A stretch of DNA of 9,363 nucleotides from Holophagales bacterium UBA2201 (lineage in GTDB: Bacteria; Acidobacteriota; Thermoanaerobaculia; UBA2201), in the NCBI GenBank assembly GCA_002327305.1, contig DCUZ01000023.1, positions 1 to 9,363 on the forward strand, written 5' to 3'. The notes beneath the pieces were generated by a model. The model ran no database searches and had not been told where the DNA came from. It worked only from the letters and a program-made list of their open reading frames with translations. The position numbers and the translations under genes were made by a program. How positions within the stretch are numbered: position 1 is the first letter of the stretch; every line of letters starts with the position of its first letter. Positions 1 to 6,907 of this stretch are shown in pieces.

Positions 1-526
1 GCGCCCAGTTGACCGCCTTCTTCACCTCGTTGCGGTCGTCGCCGGCCTCCCGTTCGATCAATTTGAGGAACTCGATGAAGGTGCCGTCGGGGTCGCGCTT
101 GTCGTGCACCGCCAAGACCGCCATGAGGACGAATCCCGCCCGTTTGATATAGGACTCCGGCCTCGCGCTCCACGCGACGGCCTTGGCGTGGGCGAAGGGG
201 GTGAAGCGGAAGAGGTCGTTGCAGAGGCCGTCGCAGATGTCCCAGGAATCGAGGTTGCGCACCCATTTTTCCATCTGCGCCTCGGTCACCTTCGCGGGAT
301 CATCCACCATAAAAGCGAGGACGCGGGTCTCGCGCCAGCCGTAGTTCCAGAGGCGGGCGGCCAGCTCGTGGTCCTTCCCGATCCGCCTGGCCATGCTGCG
401 CAGGGCGGCGACGGAGACGCCCCAGGCCTTGTCGGTGGTGATGCCGTACCGGGCCATGCCCTCCTTGGCGGCGTCGTTTTTCATCGATTCGAGTTCGGTC
501 AGTATGGATTGGAAATCAACGCTCAT
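1..526 (-). CDS. AlkD-like DNA alkylation repair glycosylase (3' end cut by window)
   Basis: HEAT-like-repeat DNA glycosylase of the AlkD family, which removes alkylated bases such as N3-methyladenine and N7-methylguanine. The 175 visible residues are all helical and start MSVDFQSILTELE. Three residues fit the active-site triad known from Bacillus cereus AlkD (Trp109, Asp113, Trp187): Trp95 and Asp99 in the segment LDSWDICD, and Trp174 in KKAVNWA. The Trp-to-Asp spacing of four is kept and the third residue lies 75 positions on, against 74 in AlkD. The start ATG (526-524) has a GGAAGG-type ribosome-binding sequence just upstream on the minus strand. Family members run about 210-240 residues, so some 40-60 are missing past the left edge. 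It reads the same way as the two upstream minus-strand genes but is separated from them by repeats, so it may have its own promoter. The family call is firm; the exact substrate is not known. Confidence 0.88.
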   Translation of the reverse strand, partial: MSVDFQSILTELESMKNDAAKEGMARYGITTDKAWGVSVAALRSMARRIGKDHELAARLWNYGWRETRVLAFMVDDPAKVTEAQMEKWVRNLDSWDICDGLCNDLFRFTPFAHAKAVAWSARPESYIKRAGFVLMAVLAVHDKRDPDGTFIEFLKLIEREAGDDRNEVKKAVNWA

Positions 527-540
527 CAATAGATCCTTCC

Positions 541-573
541 AAGTTTCGAGTTCCGAGTTTCGAGTTTCGAGTT
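541..573. repeat. Left array of AGTTTCG 7-bp units
   Basis: Four and a half tandem copies of AGTTTCG lie at 542-573; the second copy reads AGTTCCG. The array is inverted relative to the array at 703-728, so the two could pair over 26 positions with two mismatches. In one frame it reads as a spurious peptide of the NSKLETRNSKLE type. I take it as a non-coding minisatellite-like repeat. Confidence 0.8.
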
Positions 574-586
574 GGGCACATCCAGC

Positions 587-683
587 ATCAAGTTGCACCA
601 CCCGATATCAAGTTGAGTTTGAAGTTTCGAAACAATATCGGAAGGGCACTGAACTTCGAGATCGAGGACCTTCAAGATCGAGG
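587..683. repeat. Short degenerate repeats between the two inverted arrays
   Basis: This stretch holds several small repeats. ATCAAGTTG occurs at 587-595 and again at 607-615. CCGATAT at 602-608 is the reverse complement of ATATCGG at 635-641. CTTCGAGATCGAGG at 654-667 recurs at 670-683 with one change. The sequence is less GC-rich than its neighbours and contains no credible gene. It looks like a decayed repeat cassette; whether it has a function cannot be told. Confidence 0.6.
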
Positions 684-702
684 TTGGGGTGGGTGGAACT
701 TT

Positions 703-728
703 AAACTCTAAACTCGAAACTCGAAACT
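703..728. repeat. Right array of CGAAACT units, inverted copy of the left array
   Basis: It reads AAACTCT, AAACTCG, AAACTCG, AAACT, the reverse complement of the AGTTTCG units at 542-573. It ends three bases before the TGA (732-734) of the minus-strand gene next to it, so it would form part of that transcript's 3' end. The potential stem with the left array could act as a transcript end structure, but there is no U-tract, so I do not call a terminator. Confidence 0.75.
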
Positions 729-731
729 GCT

Positions 732-2402
732 TCACTGGAGATACCCCAGCGACCGCAGCTCCTCGACCGGCGGGCGGACGGAAGTCCCGGCCGGGGATTT
801 CAGGTCTGGATAGGCGGGGATGGTGGAGATCTCACGGGGGAGCCAGGGCAGATAGAGCGGCTTGCCCTGTACGTTTTCCGGGACCGGCATTCGCAGCGCT
901 GCCAGCAGGGTCGGGAAAAGGTCCAGCGCCCGGGCGCTCCTGCCGGCGTTGCCGTGTTCCGTGGAGGGCCAGAAGGCCGCGTAGGCCCAGGGGAAGCCCT
1001 GCCGCCCCGAATAGCCGATGAGGATGATGCGCCGGTCGCTCTTCATCAGGCGTTCCAGGGCCCGATCGAGCGTGCCGAGCGATTCCCCGAGGCCCCGTCC
1101 CAGATCCACTCCCTCACCCAGGGCCATGGGAGCGGTTCGGTAAAGGAGGACGTCCAGTCCGGGGAAATAGGCGGTCACGAGGTCCCTTCCGCCGCCCGCG
1201 CGGTCCATCGCCTCCAGGACGAAGGCGTCCCAGCGTGACCCTTCCGTGGAACCTTCGGCCGTGAATGGAGGAGAGCACAGTTCGGGGGGCTGGCATTCGG
1301 TCCCCGCGTCGCCCTTGACCGCCTTGAGCAGGGCCAGGTTGGCCACCACCGCCGCCGATGCGTTTTTGGGCGGCCAGGCGGTCCACCAGTTGACGGACGC
1401 GGAGGTGCGCCCGGCCCAGGCCGCCAGCTCCCAGAACGCCGGCTTGCGCCGCTCCGCCGTCGACGCCACGGTCTCCCGCGCCAGCCCCAGTTCCGAAAAC
1501 ACCCAGGCCATCGGGAGGGGATAGAGGGCGCGGTGAATCATGGGCAGGCGGTAAGCCTTGAGGGAGAGGACGCCGTTCTCCTCCGGCGGCCAGCCGGTGG
1601 ACACCATGGTCCAAAAAACCGCCGGGCTCATGCCGCGCGGGACCTCCACGGGGACGATGAGGCTCTCCCTCATGAATGCCTGCAGGGCGGGGCCGCCCGG
1701 AATGCCGAAATCGGGCTGGAGGCCGTCCACCGCAAGGACCGCCAGCGGGGCGTCGAGAGGTGGAAGGGCGAGGCGCTGGTCCATCGCTGTTTGCGCACGC
1801 CCCGCCATCATCCAGCCTGTCCCGGCCAATGCGCCGGCGGCCATCAGCACGACGAACCAGCGGCCCCTTCGGCGGGCGGCGGCGAAGCCCGGGGTCCGCC
1901 AGCTCAGGACGGCCAGCGCCTTCAGGGGCGGATAGAGGGCGATGAACGGGACGGCGTAGGCGGCCAGCAGCAGGAGCGGCCGCGCCCGGTCGGGGAAATA
2001 GGGGACGAATGGCTGGAACAGGAACCTTCCCGCCGCCGCGGCCAGAACGGCGGAAAAGACGAACGCCGAGCGGGTGGGGGTGCGGAAGGGATGGAGGCGG
2101 AACGCGCCGCGCAAGAGGGTGAACGCGGCGAACGCGAGGAGGAAGAGCAGGGGAAGGTAGTACAGGAAGACGGCGGGCAGAGGGGTGCGATAGAGGAGGG
2201 AGGCGAGGGCGGTCAGGAGCAGCGAGAGGAGACCCGCCGCCAGGAGGGCGCTGAGGAGCCCCAACCGCAACAGGGGCCCGCCGGGGGTGAGGGTGCGGAG
2301 GGAGAAGCGGAGGAGGAAGGAGCCCTGGCTGGGCGCAAGGTACCCTTTCTCCTCCAGCTCGGCGCGGAGCGTCTCCCAGTCACGCGGTGCGGGTCCGGAC
2401 AT
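732..2402 (-). CDS. Membrane protein with degenerate alkaline-phosphatase-superfamily domain
   Basis: A 556-residue protein. After a short soluble N-terminus (1-40) come about five hydrophobic helices (roughly 43-70, 76-97, 112-128, 141-168, 182-200), then a large domain likely exported past the membrane. That domain resembles the type I phosphodiesterase/sulfatase-like alkaline-phosphatase superfamily: AVLAVDG at 221-227 (first metal-ligand Asp), SPAVFWTMVSTG at 259-270 (nucleophile loop), VNWWTAWP at 337-344, DLFPTLLAALRMPVPE near 494-509, and a C-terminal EELRSLGYLQ. The usual Ser-Asp-His-Gly metal motif is replaced by YSGRQG at 464-469, and the usual Asp-x3-His reads Asp417-x3-Tyr421, so catalysis is doubtful. 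The ATG at 2402-2400 is preferred over an in-frame one 18 codons upstream: it overlaps the upstream gene by only 23 bp and has GGAGG 12 bases ahead. The substrate is unknown; it may be a non-catalytic relative. Overlap with the prenyl synthase gene implies a shared transcript. Confidence 0.72.
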   Translation of the reverse strand: MSGPAPRDWETLRAELEEKGYLAPSQGSFLLRFSLRTLTPGGPLLRLGLLSALLAAGLLSLLLTALASLLYRTPLPAVFLYYLPLLFLLAFAAFTLLRGAFRLHPFRTPTRSAFVFSAVLAAAAGRFLFQPFVPYFPDRARPLLLLAAYAVPFIALYPPLKALAVLSWRTPGFAAARRRGRWFVVLMAAGALAGTGWMMAGRAQTAMDQRLALPPLDAPLAVLAVDGLQPDFGIPGGPALQAFMRESLIVPVEVPRGMSPAVFWTMVSTGWPPEENGVLSLKAYRLPMIHRALYPLPMAWVFSELGLARETVASTAERRKPAFWELAAWAGRTSASVNWWTAWPPKNASAAVVANLALLKAVKGDAGTECQPPELCSPPFTAEGSTEGSRWDAFVLEAMDRAGGGRDLVTAYFPGLDVLLYRTAPMALGEGVDLGRGLGESLGTLDRALERLMKSDRRIILIGYSGRQGFPWAYAAFWPSTEHGNAGRSARALDLFPTLLAALRMPVPENVQGKPLYLPWLPREISTIPAYPDLKSPAGTSVRPPVEELRSLGYLQ

Positions 2403-3258
2403 ACTCGACGAACGCCTCCAGCAGGGAGGGATCCCCCACCGGGCGCAAATGGGCAAGCGCCGCGCCCAGGAGGGCGTCCACCGCGCTGCGGCAGGCCGTT
2501 TCGCCCGACAGGGTCAGGAAGGTTGTCTTTCCCCGGTCCTGTCCGACCGGTTTGCCCAGCGCCTCCGGGGTGCTCCGCGCGTCCAGGAGGTCGTCCTGGA
2601 TCTGAAAGGCCAGCCCCAGGTTCTTGGCGAAGCCGGTGACGGTCTCCAGTTCGGCGGGACGGGCCTGGGCGGCCATGGCCCCAAGGCGCGCGGCGGCGAT
2701 GAAAAGGGCGCCGGTCTTGTGGCTGTGGATGTACTCCAGGGCGGCAAAATCCACGGCGGTCGGGGGATGGAGGTCGAGGTACTGCCCGCCGACGAGGCCC
2801 GCCGTCCCGATGGCGCCCGCCAGTTCGTCCACGTACGCCTCGGCGGGATACCGTTCCTGGGGCAGGCGGGCCGCCCCGCGGGCGGCGGCCCGGAAGGCCC
2901 CGCCCAGGAGGGCGTAGGCGGCCAGGAGGGCCACGTCCTCCCCGAAGGCCATGTGGAGGGCCGGCTTTCCCCGGCGGAGGGGGGAGTCATCCATGCAGGG
3001 GAGGTCGTCGAGGATGAGGGAAGAGGCGTGGACCATCTCCACGGCGCAGGCCAGGTCCACGCACCCCTCCGTCCTGCCCCCGAAGGCGCGGGCGGCGAGG
3101 AGGGCCAGCAACGGCCGCACCCGCTTGCCTCCGTTGAAGAGGGCGCGGCGCACCGCCTCGGTCAGGGGGGGGGGCTCGTCGGGTTCGGGGGAGGAGAGGG
3201 CCAGGAGCCGCTCCTCGACGGCGGCAAGCAGTTCCGGCCGCAGCGCTTTCAGTTCCAC
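2380..3258 (-). CDS. Polyprenyl synthetase, probably geranylgeranyl/farnesyl diphosphate synthase
   Basis: Trans-type isoprenyl diphosphate synthase, a cytosolic Mg-dependent enzyme that adds isopentenyl diphosphate to an allylic diphosphate. With a GTG start at 3258 it has 292 residues, the usual size. In order: GGKRVRP at 43-49 (isopentenyl diphosphate binding), first Asp-rich motif DDLPCMDD at 84-91 followed by LRRGKPALH, GQYLDL at 158-163, HSHKTG at 178-183, and second Asp-rich motif QDDLLD at 221-226. The residue five before the first Asp motif is Ser (HASSLILDD), small as in CrtE-type GGPP synthases and not the aromatic residue of E. coli IspA, so a C20 or longer product is more likely than C15; this is inference. 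Longer starts would run through the divergent promoter, and VELKALRPELL aligns with normal family N-termini. Ribosome-binding sequence is weak. Codons 29-32 contain a C10 run. Product length is uncertain, so no symbol is given. Confidence 0.9.
   Translation of the reverse strand: MELKALRPELLAAVEERLLALSSPEPDEPPPLTEAVRRALFNGGKRVRPLLALLAARAFGGRTEGCVDLACAVEMVHASSLILDDLPCMDDSPLRRGKPALHMAFGEDVALLAAYALLGGAFRAAARGAARLPQERYPAEAYVDELAGAIGTAGLVGGQYLDLHPPTAVDFAALEYIHSHKTGALFIAAARLGAMAAQARPAELETVTGFAKNLGLAFQIQDDLLDARSTPEALGKPVGQDRGKTTFLTLSGETACRSAVDALLGAALAHLRPVGDPSLLEAFVEYVRTRTA
3165..3174. repeat. G10 (C10 on coding strand) homopolymer inside prenyl synthase gene
   Basis: Ten consecutive G on the plus strand, C10 on the coding strand, encoding Pro29-Pro30-Pro31 and the first base of Leu32, about 85-95 bases after the start codon. 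Tracts this long are prone to polymerase slippage, which would shift the reading frame. Confidence 0.9.
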
Positions 3259-3286
3259 GCTCTTTATGCTACCATACCTTGTAAGT
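3259..3286. promoter_or_regulatory. Compact divergent promoter region (candidate)
   Basis: Only 28 bp separate the two divergent start codons. This is an AT-rich spot in otherwise very GC-rich sequence. TATGCT at 3265-3270 on the plus strand and TATGGT (the complement of 3276-3271) on the minus strand could serve as back-to-back -10 elements. Together, 3265-3276 is a near-palindrome with two mismatched central bases. No convincing -35 boxes or strong ribosome-binding sites are visible on either side, so transcripts would carry very short leaders or none. This call is inferred from position and composition. Confidence 0.35.
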
Positions 3287-6200
3287 ATGGCCACGACCTC
3301 CATTATCGCCGCCGCAGTCCTCCTGTACTGGGGCGTCCTTCTGTTCCTCCCCCTGCCGGGCGGACCGAAGGCCCTGCTGGCCCTCGTCGGGGGGGGGATC
3401 CTCGCCGGGATGGGGGCGGCCCTGGCCGCCCTCCACGCCAGGGCCCTCCGACGGAGGAACCAAGGCACCGACGAGGCCTTTCACCAGATGGCGGAGGGGG
3501 ACCTGCGGCTGTCGCGGTCCGACCTCCTCGACGCCACGCAGTCGGCCGAGGTCGCCCTCTCCCTGTCGTTCCTGGGACAGATCCTCCACCGCACCATCCA
3601 GCACTTCCTGAACCTTTCCCGCGAGATCAACCGGGCCTCCAAGTCCATCCTCAAGATCAGCCAGAACCTCCTCTCCTCCTCCTCGGAGCAACTGACCTCC
3701 ACCGAGACCACCTCCGCCATCCTGGAGGAGATCCACGGCTCCATCTCGCTCATCCACTCCTCCATCGAGCGCCTCTCGCAGGCCTCGGAGGACACCGCCT
3801 CGTCCATCCTGCAGATGTCGGCCTCCATCGAGGAATCCTCCATGTTCGCCCGCAACCTCTACGAATTCGTGGAGGAGACCTCCAGCGTCATCGCGGAGGT
3901 GGAAAAGTCGTTCAAGAAGGTGGAGCAGAACCTGGAGGAGATCTCCTCCTTCTCCGTCGAGACCTCCGCCTCCATGACCCAGATGAACGCCTCCATCGGC
4001 GAGGTGGAAAAGCGCGCCAAGACCACGTCCCAACTTTCCCACGAGACCCTCGGGGCGGCCCGCAAGGGCCAGCAGGCCGTGGAATCGGCCACCGCCGCCG
4101 TGCAGGAGACGCAGACGGTGATGGGCGAGGCGCTGGCGGTGGTGCGCGGCCTGGGGGCCTCCTCCCGCGAGATCGGGGAGATCGTCCGGGTCATCGAGCA
4201 GATCACCAGCCAGACCAACCTCCTGGCCCTAAACGCCGCCATCATCGCGGCGCAGGCCCGGGAGAAGGGGCGCGGTTTCGCCGTCGTGGCCGACGAGATC
4301 CGCGACCTTTCCGAGCGCACGGCCGTCTCCACCGGCGAGATCGGGGCCCTCATCAGCGCGGTGCAGAAGGGGGCCGAGAGCGCCATCAGCGCCATCGACC
4401 GCGGCACCCGCACCGTCGAGCGCACCGTGACCCTGGCCACCGAGGCCCGCGATTCCTTCAGCACCATCTACCGGTTCATCGAGCGTTCCTCCTCCGCCGG
4501 CGACGAGATCGTGAAGGCCACCGAGGAGCAGACCCGCGGTTCGGAGCAGGTGACCCGGGCGATGGAGAACATCACGGGGATGATCCAGTCGATGGCCCAA
4601 TCCTCCGAGGATCTCTCCCGCACCGCCGGGCAGGTGACCGCCAAAGCGCTCCATGTGAAGGACTCCGCCCGGCAGATCCTCAAGTCCCTCGACGAGCAGT
4701 CCAAGGGGTCGCGCAGCATCTCGAGCGCGGTGGAGACGGTCCAGAAGGGGATCACCGGTCTGGTGCAGGTCTCCAAGCAGTTGAAGGGAGGGACCGACAA
4801 GATCCTCGCCGCCATGCAGGTGCTCCACAAGGTCAACCAGGAGACGAGCTCGGGGGCGCAGATCCTGGCCTCCACGGCGGAGCGGCTCGATTCGGAGTCC
4901 CACACCATGCGCAGCCGGCTGACGGCCTTCCGTCTCCCCGAACCGGTCAAGGGCGGCACCGTCCGGATGCACCTGAACTGGCGGGGCGACTACTCCATCG
5001 AACCCATCACCAGCACCTTCATCGCCAACAGTTACATCATCCACAACGTCTTCGACACCCTCCTGGGGTTCGGTTCGGGCCTGAACCTGGAGAACAACCT
5101 GGCCGAGGACTACGAGGTCACCGACAGCGGCAAGACCTACCTGTTCCATCTCCGGCGCGGGGCCCAGTTCCACAACGGGAAGGAGGTCACCTCCCGGGAC
5201 GCCAAGGCCTCCTTCCTGCGGCTGATGCACCCCGAATCCCGCTCCCACGCCAAATGGATCTTCGCCGACGTGGAGGGGGCCGACGCCTTCGCCTCCGGCG
5301 GGGCCCGCGACATCGCCGGCATCGAGACCCCCGATCCCCTGCGCCTCCGCATCCGCCTGCGGCAGCCCCTCACCTACTTCTCCTCCCTCCTCGCCATGGG
5401 GGAGACCTCCATCATCCCCGCCGAACACGCGGAGAACTTCGCGGCGTTCGGTTCGGAACCGGTGGGCGCCGGCCCCTTCACCATGCACCGGATGGATCGG
5501 GAGCGGAACATCGTCCTGCGGAAGTTCAAGAATTATCACGACTACCAGTTCCCCCACGCGGACGAAGTGGAGTTCTTCATCAATCCCCTCAGCCCGTCCG
5601 CGCAGGTGGAGGAGTTCCTCCAGAAAAAGACGGACATCCTCATCGACCTTCCCCTCTCCCGCTTCGACCATCTCAAACGGCAGTCGGTGTTCTTCGTCCC
5701 CGTGCAGTCCCTCAAGACCCTCTTCGTGGGGCTCAACCAGAGCTACGAACCGTTGAAGGACATCCGGGTGCGCAAGGCCATCAACCTGGCCGTCGACCGC
5801 GACCGGATCAACCGGGAATTCTACGGCGGGTTCTACAAGGCGGCCCAGGGGATCCTCCCCCCGGGGATGTTCGGCTACAACCCCGCCCAGACGGGCTACG
5901 GCCACGATCCGGGGGCGGCCCGCGCGCTCCTGCGTGAGGCGGGGTTCGGGAGCGGGCTGGCCCTTCCGCTGTGGCACCCCTCCTCCGAGCGGCTGGAGGA
6001 CACCATCCTGCCCTTCCTCCTGGAGGACCTGCGGGAGGTGGGGGTCAACCTGGAGATCTCCATTCTTCCTCCCGAGGAGATCCAGCGCCTGCGGAAGGAA
6101 CGGAAGCGTTCGGCCCTTTTCCTCACCCAGTGGCTGGCCGATTTTCCCCATCCGGACAACTTCTACTCCACCCTCTTCCTCTCCTCCTCGGACCTGATGC

Positions 6201-6439
6201 AGTTGCACTACCACAACCCGAAGGTGGACGAACTGGTCTCCCGGGCGAAATTCGTCTCCGACGTCACCGCGCGGGAGGCGATGTATCAGGAGCTGGAGCG
6301 ATTGGTGGTGGAGGACGCCCCGGTCCTCTTCCTCTTCTATCCCAAGGAGTACATCTTCTACCAGCCCACCGTCCACAACCTCGTCCCGTACCTCTCCCCG
6401 CCGCCGGTCCGCTTCTACGAAATCTGGTCCCAGCAGTAG
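3287..6439 (+). CDS. Chemoreceptor (MCP) signalling domain fused to family-5 ABC substrate-binding domain
   Basis: A 1050-residue fusion. Residues 1-23 and 27-51 are hydrophobic helices joined by a tight turn, leaving no periplasmic sensor domain; ARALRRR after the second helix points to a cytoplasmic continuation. Residues about 62-545 form a long Ser/Thr/Glu-rich coiled coil typical of methyl-accepting proteins, folding back at a hairpin (IEQITSQTNLLALNAA near 303-318, then REKGRGFAVVADEIRDLSERT to 345). Two stretches, 130-139 and 143-152, match the methylation-site consensus but lie farther from the tip than usual. Residues about 555-1050 form a full-length SBP_bac_5 domain (peptide/nickel/oligosaccharide type): GGTVRMHLNW, NNLAEDYEVTDSGKTYLFHLRRGAQFHNGKEV (603-634), VGAGPF, IRVRKAINLAVDR (826-838). 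It has no lipobox or signal peptide. ATG 3287 is chosen because the first helix follows at once; an in-frame ATG at 3266 adds seven residues. A G9 run lies at codons 35-37. yjbQ follows 13 bp on. Both domains are clear; ligand and output are unknown. Confidence 0.9.
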   Translation: MATTSIIAAAVLLYWGVLLFLPLPGGPKALLALVGGGILAGMGAALAALHARALRRRNQGTDEAFHQMAEGDLRLSRSDLLDATQSAEVALSLSFLGQILHRTIQHFLNLSREINRASKSILKISQNLLSSSSEQLTSTETTSAILEEIHGSISLIHSSIERLSQASEDTASSILQMSASIEESSMFARNLYEFVEETSSVIAEVEKSFKKVEQNLEEISSFSVETSASMTQMNASIGEVEKRAKTTSQLSHETLGAARKGQQAVESATAAVQETQTVMGEALAVVRGLGASSREIGEIVRVIEQITSQTNLLALNAAIIAAQAREKGRGFAVVADEIRDLSERTAVSTGEIGALISAVQKGAESAISAIDRGTRTVERTVTLATEARDSFSTIYRFIERSSSAGDEIVKATEEQTRGSEQVTRAMENITGMIQSMAQSSEDLSRTAGQVTAKALHVKDSARQILKSLDEQSKGSRSISSAVETVQKGITGLVQVSKQLKGGTDKILAAMQVLHKVNQETSSGAQILASTAERLDSESHTMRSRLTAFRLPEPVKGGTVRMHLNWRGDYSIEPITSTFIANSYIIHNVFDTLLGFGSGLNLENNLAEDYEVTDSGKTYLFHLRRGAQFHNGKEVTSRDAKASFLRLMHPESRSHAKWIFADVEGADAFASGGARDIAGIETPDPLRLRIRLRQPLTYFSSLLAMGETSIIPAEHAENFAAFGSEPVGAGPFTMHRMDRERNIVLRKFKNYHDYQFPHADEVEFFINPLSPSAQVEEFLQKKTDILIDLPLSRFDHLKRQSVFFVPVQSLKTLFVGLNQSYEPLKDIRVRKAINLAVDRDRINREFYGGFYKAAQGILPPGMFGYNPAQTGYGHDPGAARALLREAGFGSGLALPLWHPSSERLEDTILPFLLEDLREVGVNLEISILPPEEIQRLRKERKRSALFLTQWLADFPHPDNFYSTLFLSSSDLMQLHYHNPKVDELVSRAKFVSDVTAREAMYQELERLVVEDAPVLFLFYPKEYIFYQPTVHNLVPYLSPPPVRFYEIWSQQ
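3389..3397. repeat. G9 homopolymer in the first transmembrane region of the MCP fusion
   Basis: Nine consecutive G encode Gly35-Gly36-Gly37 in the second membrane helix, about 102-110 bases after the start codon. It sits at nearly the same distance from its start as the C10 tract does in the divergent gene. Confidence 0.9.
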
Positions 6440-6452
6440 CCCCGCCGGTCCC

Positions 6453-6854
6453 GTGGAACGCGTTTCCCTCAAGACCTCCCGGCGCAAAGAGTGGGTGGAC
6501 ATCACCGACCTGCTGGGGGAGGCGGTGGCGCGCCTGGACCTCTCCGCCGGGGCGGCGCTCGTTTTCGTTCCCCACACCACGGCGGGGGTGACGGTCAACG
6601 AGGGGGCCGATCCCGCCGTGGCGGAAGATCTGGAGGGGGTGCTCTGCCGGCTGGTTCCCGCCGCCGGCCCCTACCGCCACGCCGAGGGGAACTCGGACGC
6701 CCACGCCCAGACGCTGTTGGCCGGCCCCTCCCTCCTCCTCCCGGTCGAGGGGGGGAGAGTCCGGCTGGGGACCTGGCAAAGGGTCTTTTTCTGTGAATTC
6801 GACGGTCCCCGGGCCCGGGAGGTGTGGGTCCAGGCCCTTCCTCTCCGGGAATAA
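6453..6854 (+). CDS. yjbQ: YjbQ family (UPF0047) protein
   Basis: A 133-residue small cytosolic protein, close to full family length. The family signature is clear: VFVPHTTAGVTVNEGADP at 37-54, YRHAEGNSDAHAQTLLAGPSLLLPV at 74-98, and RLGTWQRVFFCEFDGPR at 104-120. The conserved His41, His76 and His84 probably form the usual metal/ligand pocket. E. coli YjbQ has weak thiamine-phosphate synthase activity, hence the common name 'secondary thiamine-phosphate synthase'; the true physiological role of the family is unsettled. The start is GTG at 6453, 13 bp after the stop of the MCP fusion, with no good ribosome-binding sequence, which suggests translational coupling. No ATG start fits. The family call is firm, the function is not. 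Confidence 0.9.
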   Translation: MERVSLKTSRRKEWVDITDLLGEAVARLDLSAGAALVFVPHTTAGVTVNEGADPAVAEDLEGVLCRLVPAAGPYRHAEGNSDAHAQTLLAGPSLLLPVEGGRVRLGTWQRVFFCEFDGPRAREVWVQALPLRE

Positions 6855-6878
6855 CTTTTTCCCTGAAAACCGTATTAA

Positions 6879-6891
6879 GGGGTATAACCCC
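6879..6891 (+). promoter_or_regulatory. Small inverted repeat with candidate -10 element before the carboxypeptidase gene
   Basis: GGGGT (6879-6883) and ACCCC (6887-6891) form a 5-bp stem with an ATA loop, and TATAAC at 6883-6888 could be a -10 box. No convincing -35 box sits at the right distance (TTCCCT at 6859-6864 is the best, 18 bp away). It could be a weak promoter or operator, or chance. The ribosome-binding sequence AAGGA at 6895-6899 follows it. Confidence 0.25.
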
Positions 6892-6907
6892 CCAAAGGAA
6901 GTGAACT

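Noticed and set aside
541..728. Possible CRISPR array.
   Set aside because: The units are 7 bp with no spacers and the two arrays are inverted, unlike CRISPR repeats.
526..735. A short minus-strand frame with repeated Asn-Ser-Lys-Leu-Glu-Thr-Arg units.
   Set aside because: It is the translation of the AGTTTCG repeat arrays, not a gene.
3259..3468. Longer N-terminus for the prenyl synthase, starting at 3468 or at an ATG near 3300.
   Set aside because: It would cover the divergent promoter region and the start of the MCP gene, and the extra residues do not resemble family N-termini.
2287..5937. A very long plus-strand open frame of more than 1200 codons running across the prenyl synthase and MCP genes.
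   Set aside because: It is a shadow frame of high-GC coding DNA: its translation is low-complexity Arg/Gly/Pro-rich and resembles no family, whereas the overlapped frames encode recognisable domains.
4229..6598. A 789-codon minus-strand open frame opposite the SBP domain.
   Set aside because: Antisense shadow of high-GC codons, rich in Gly/Glu/Asp/Val/Leu repeats with no domain; the plus strand has a clear gene.
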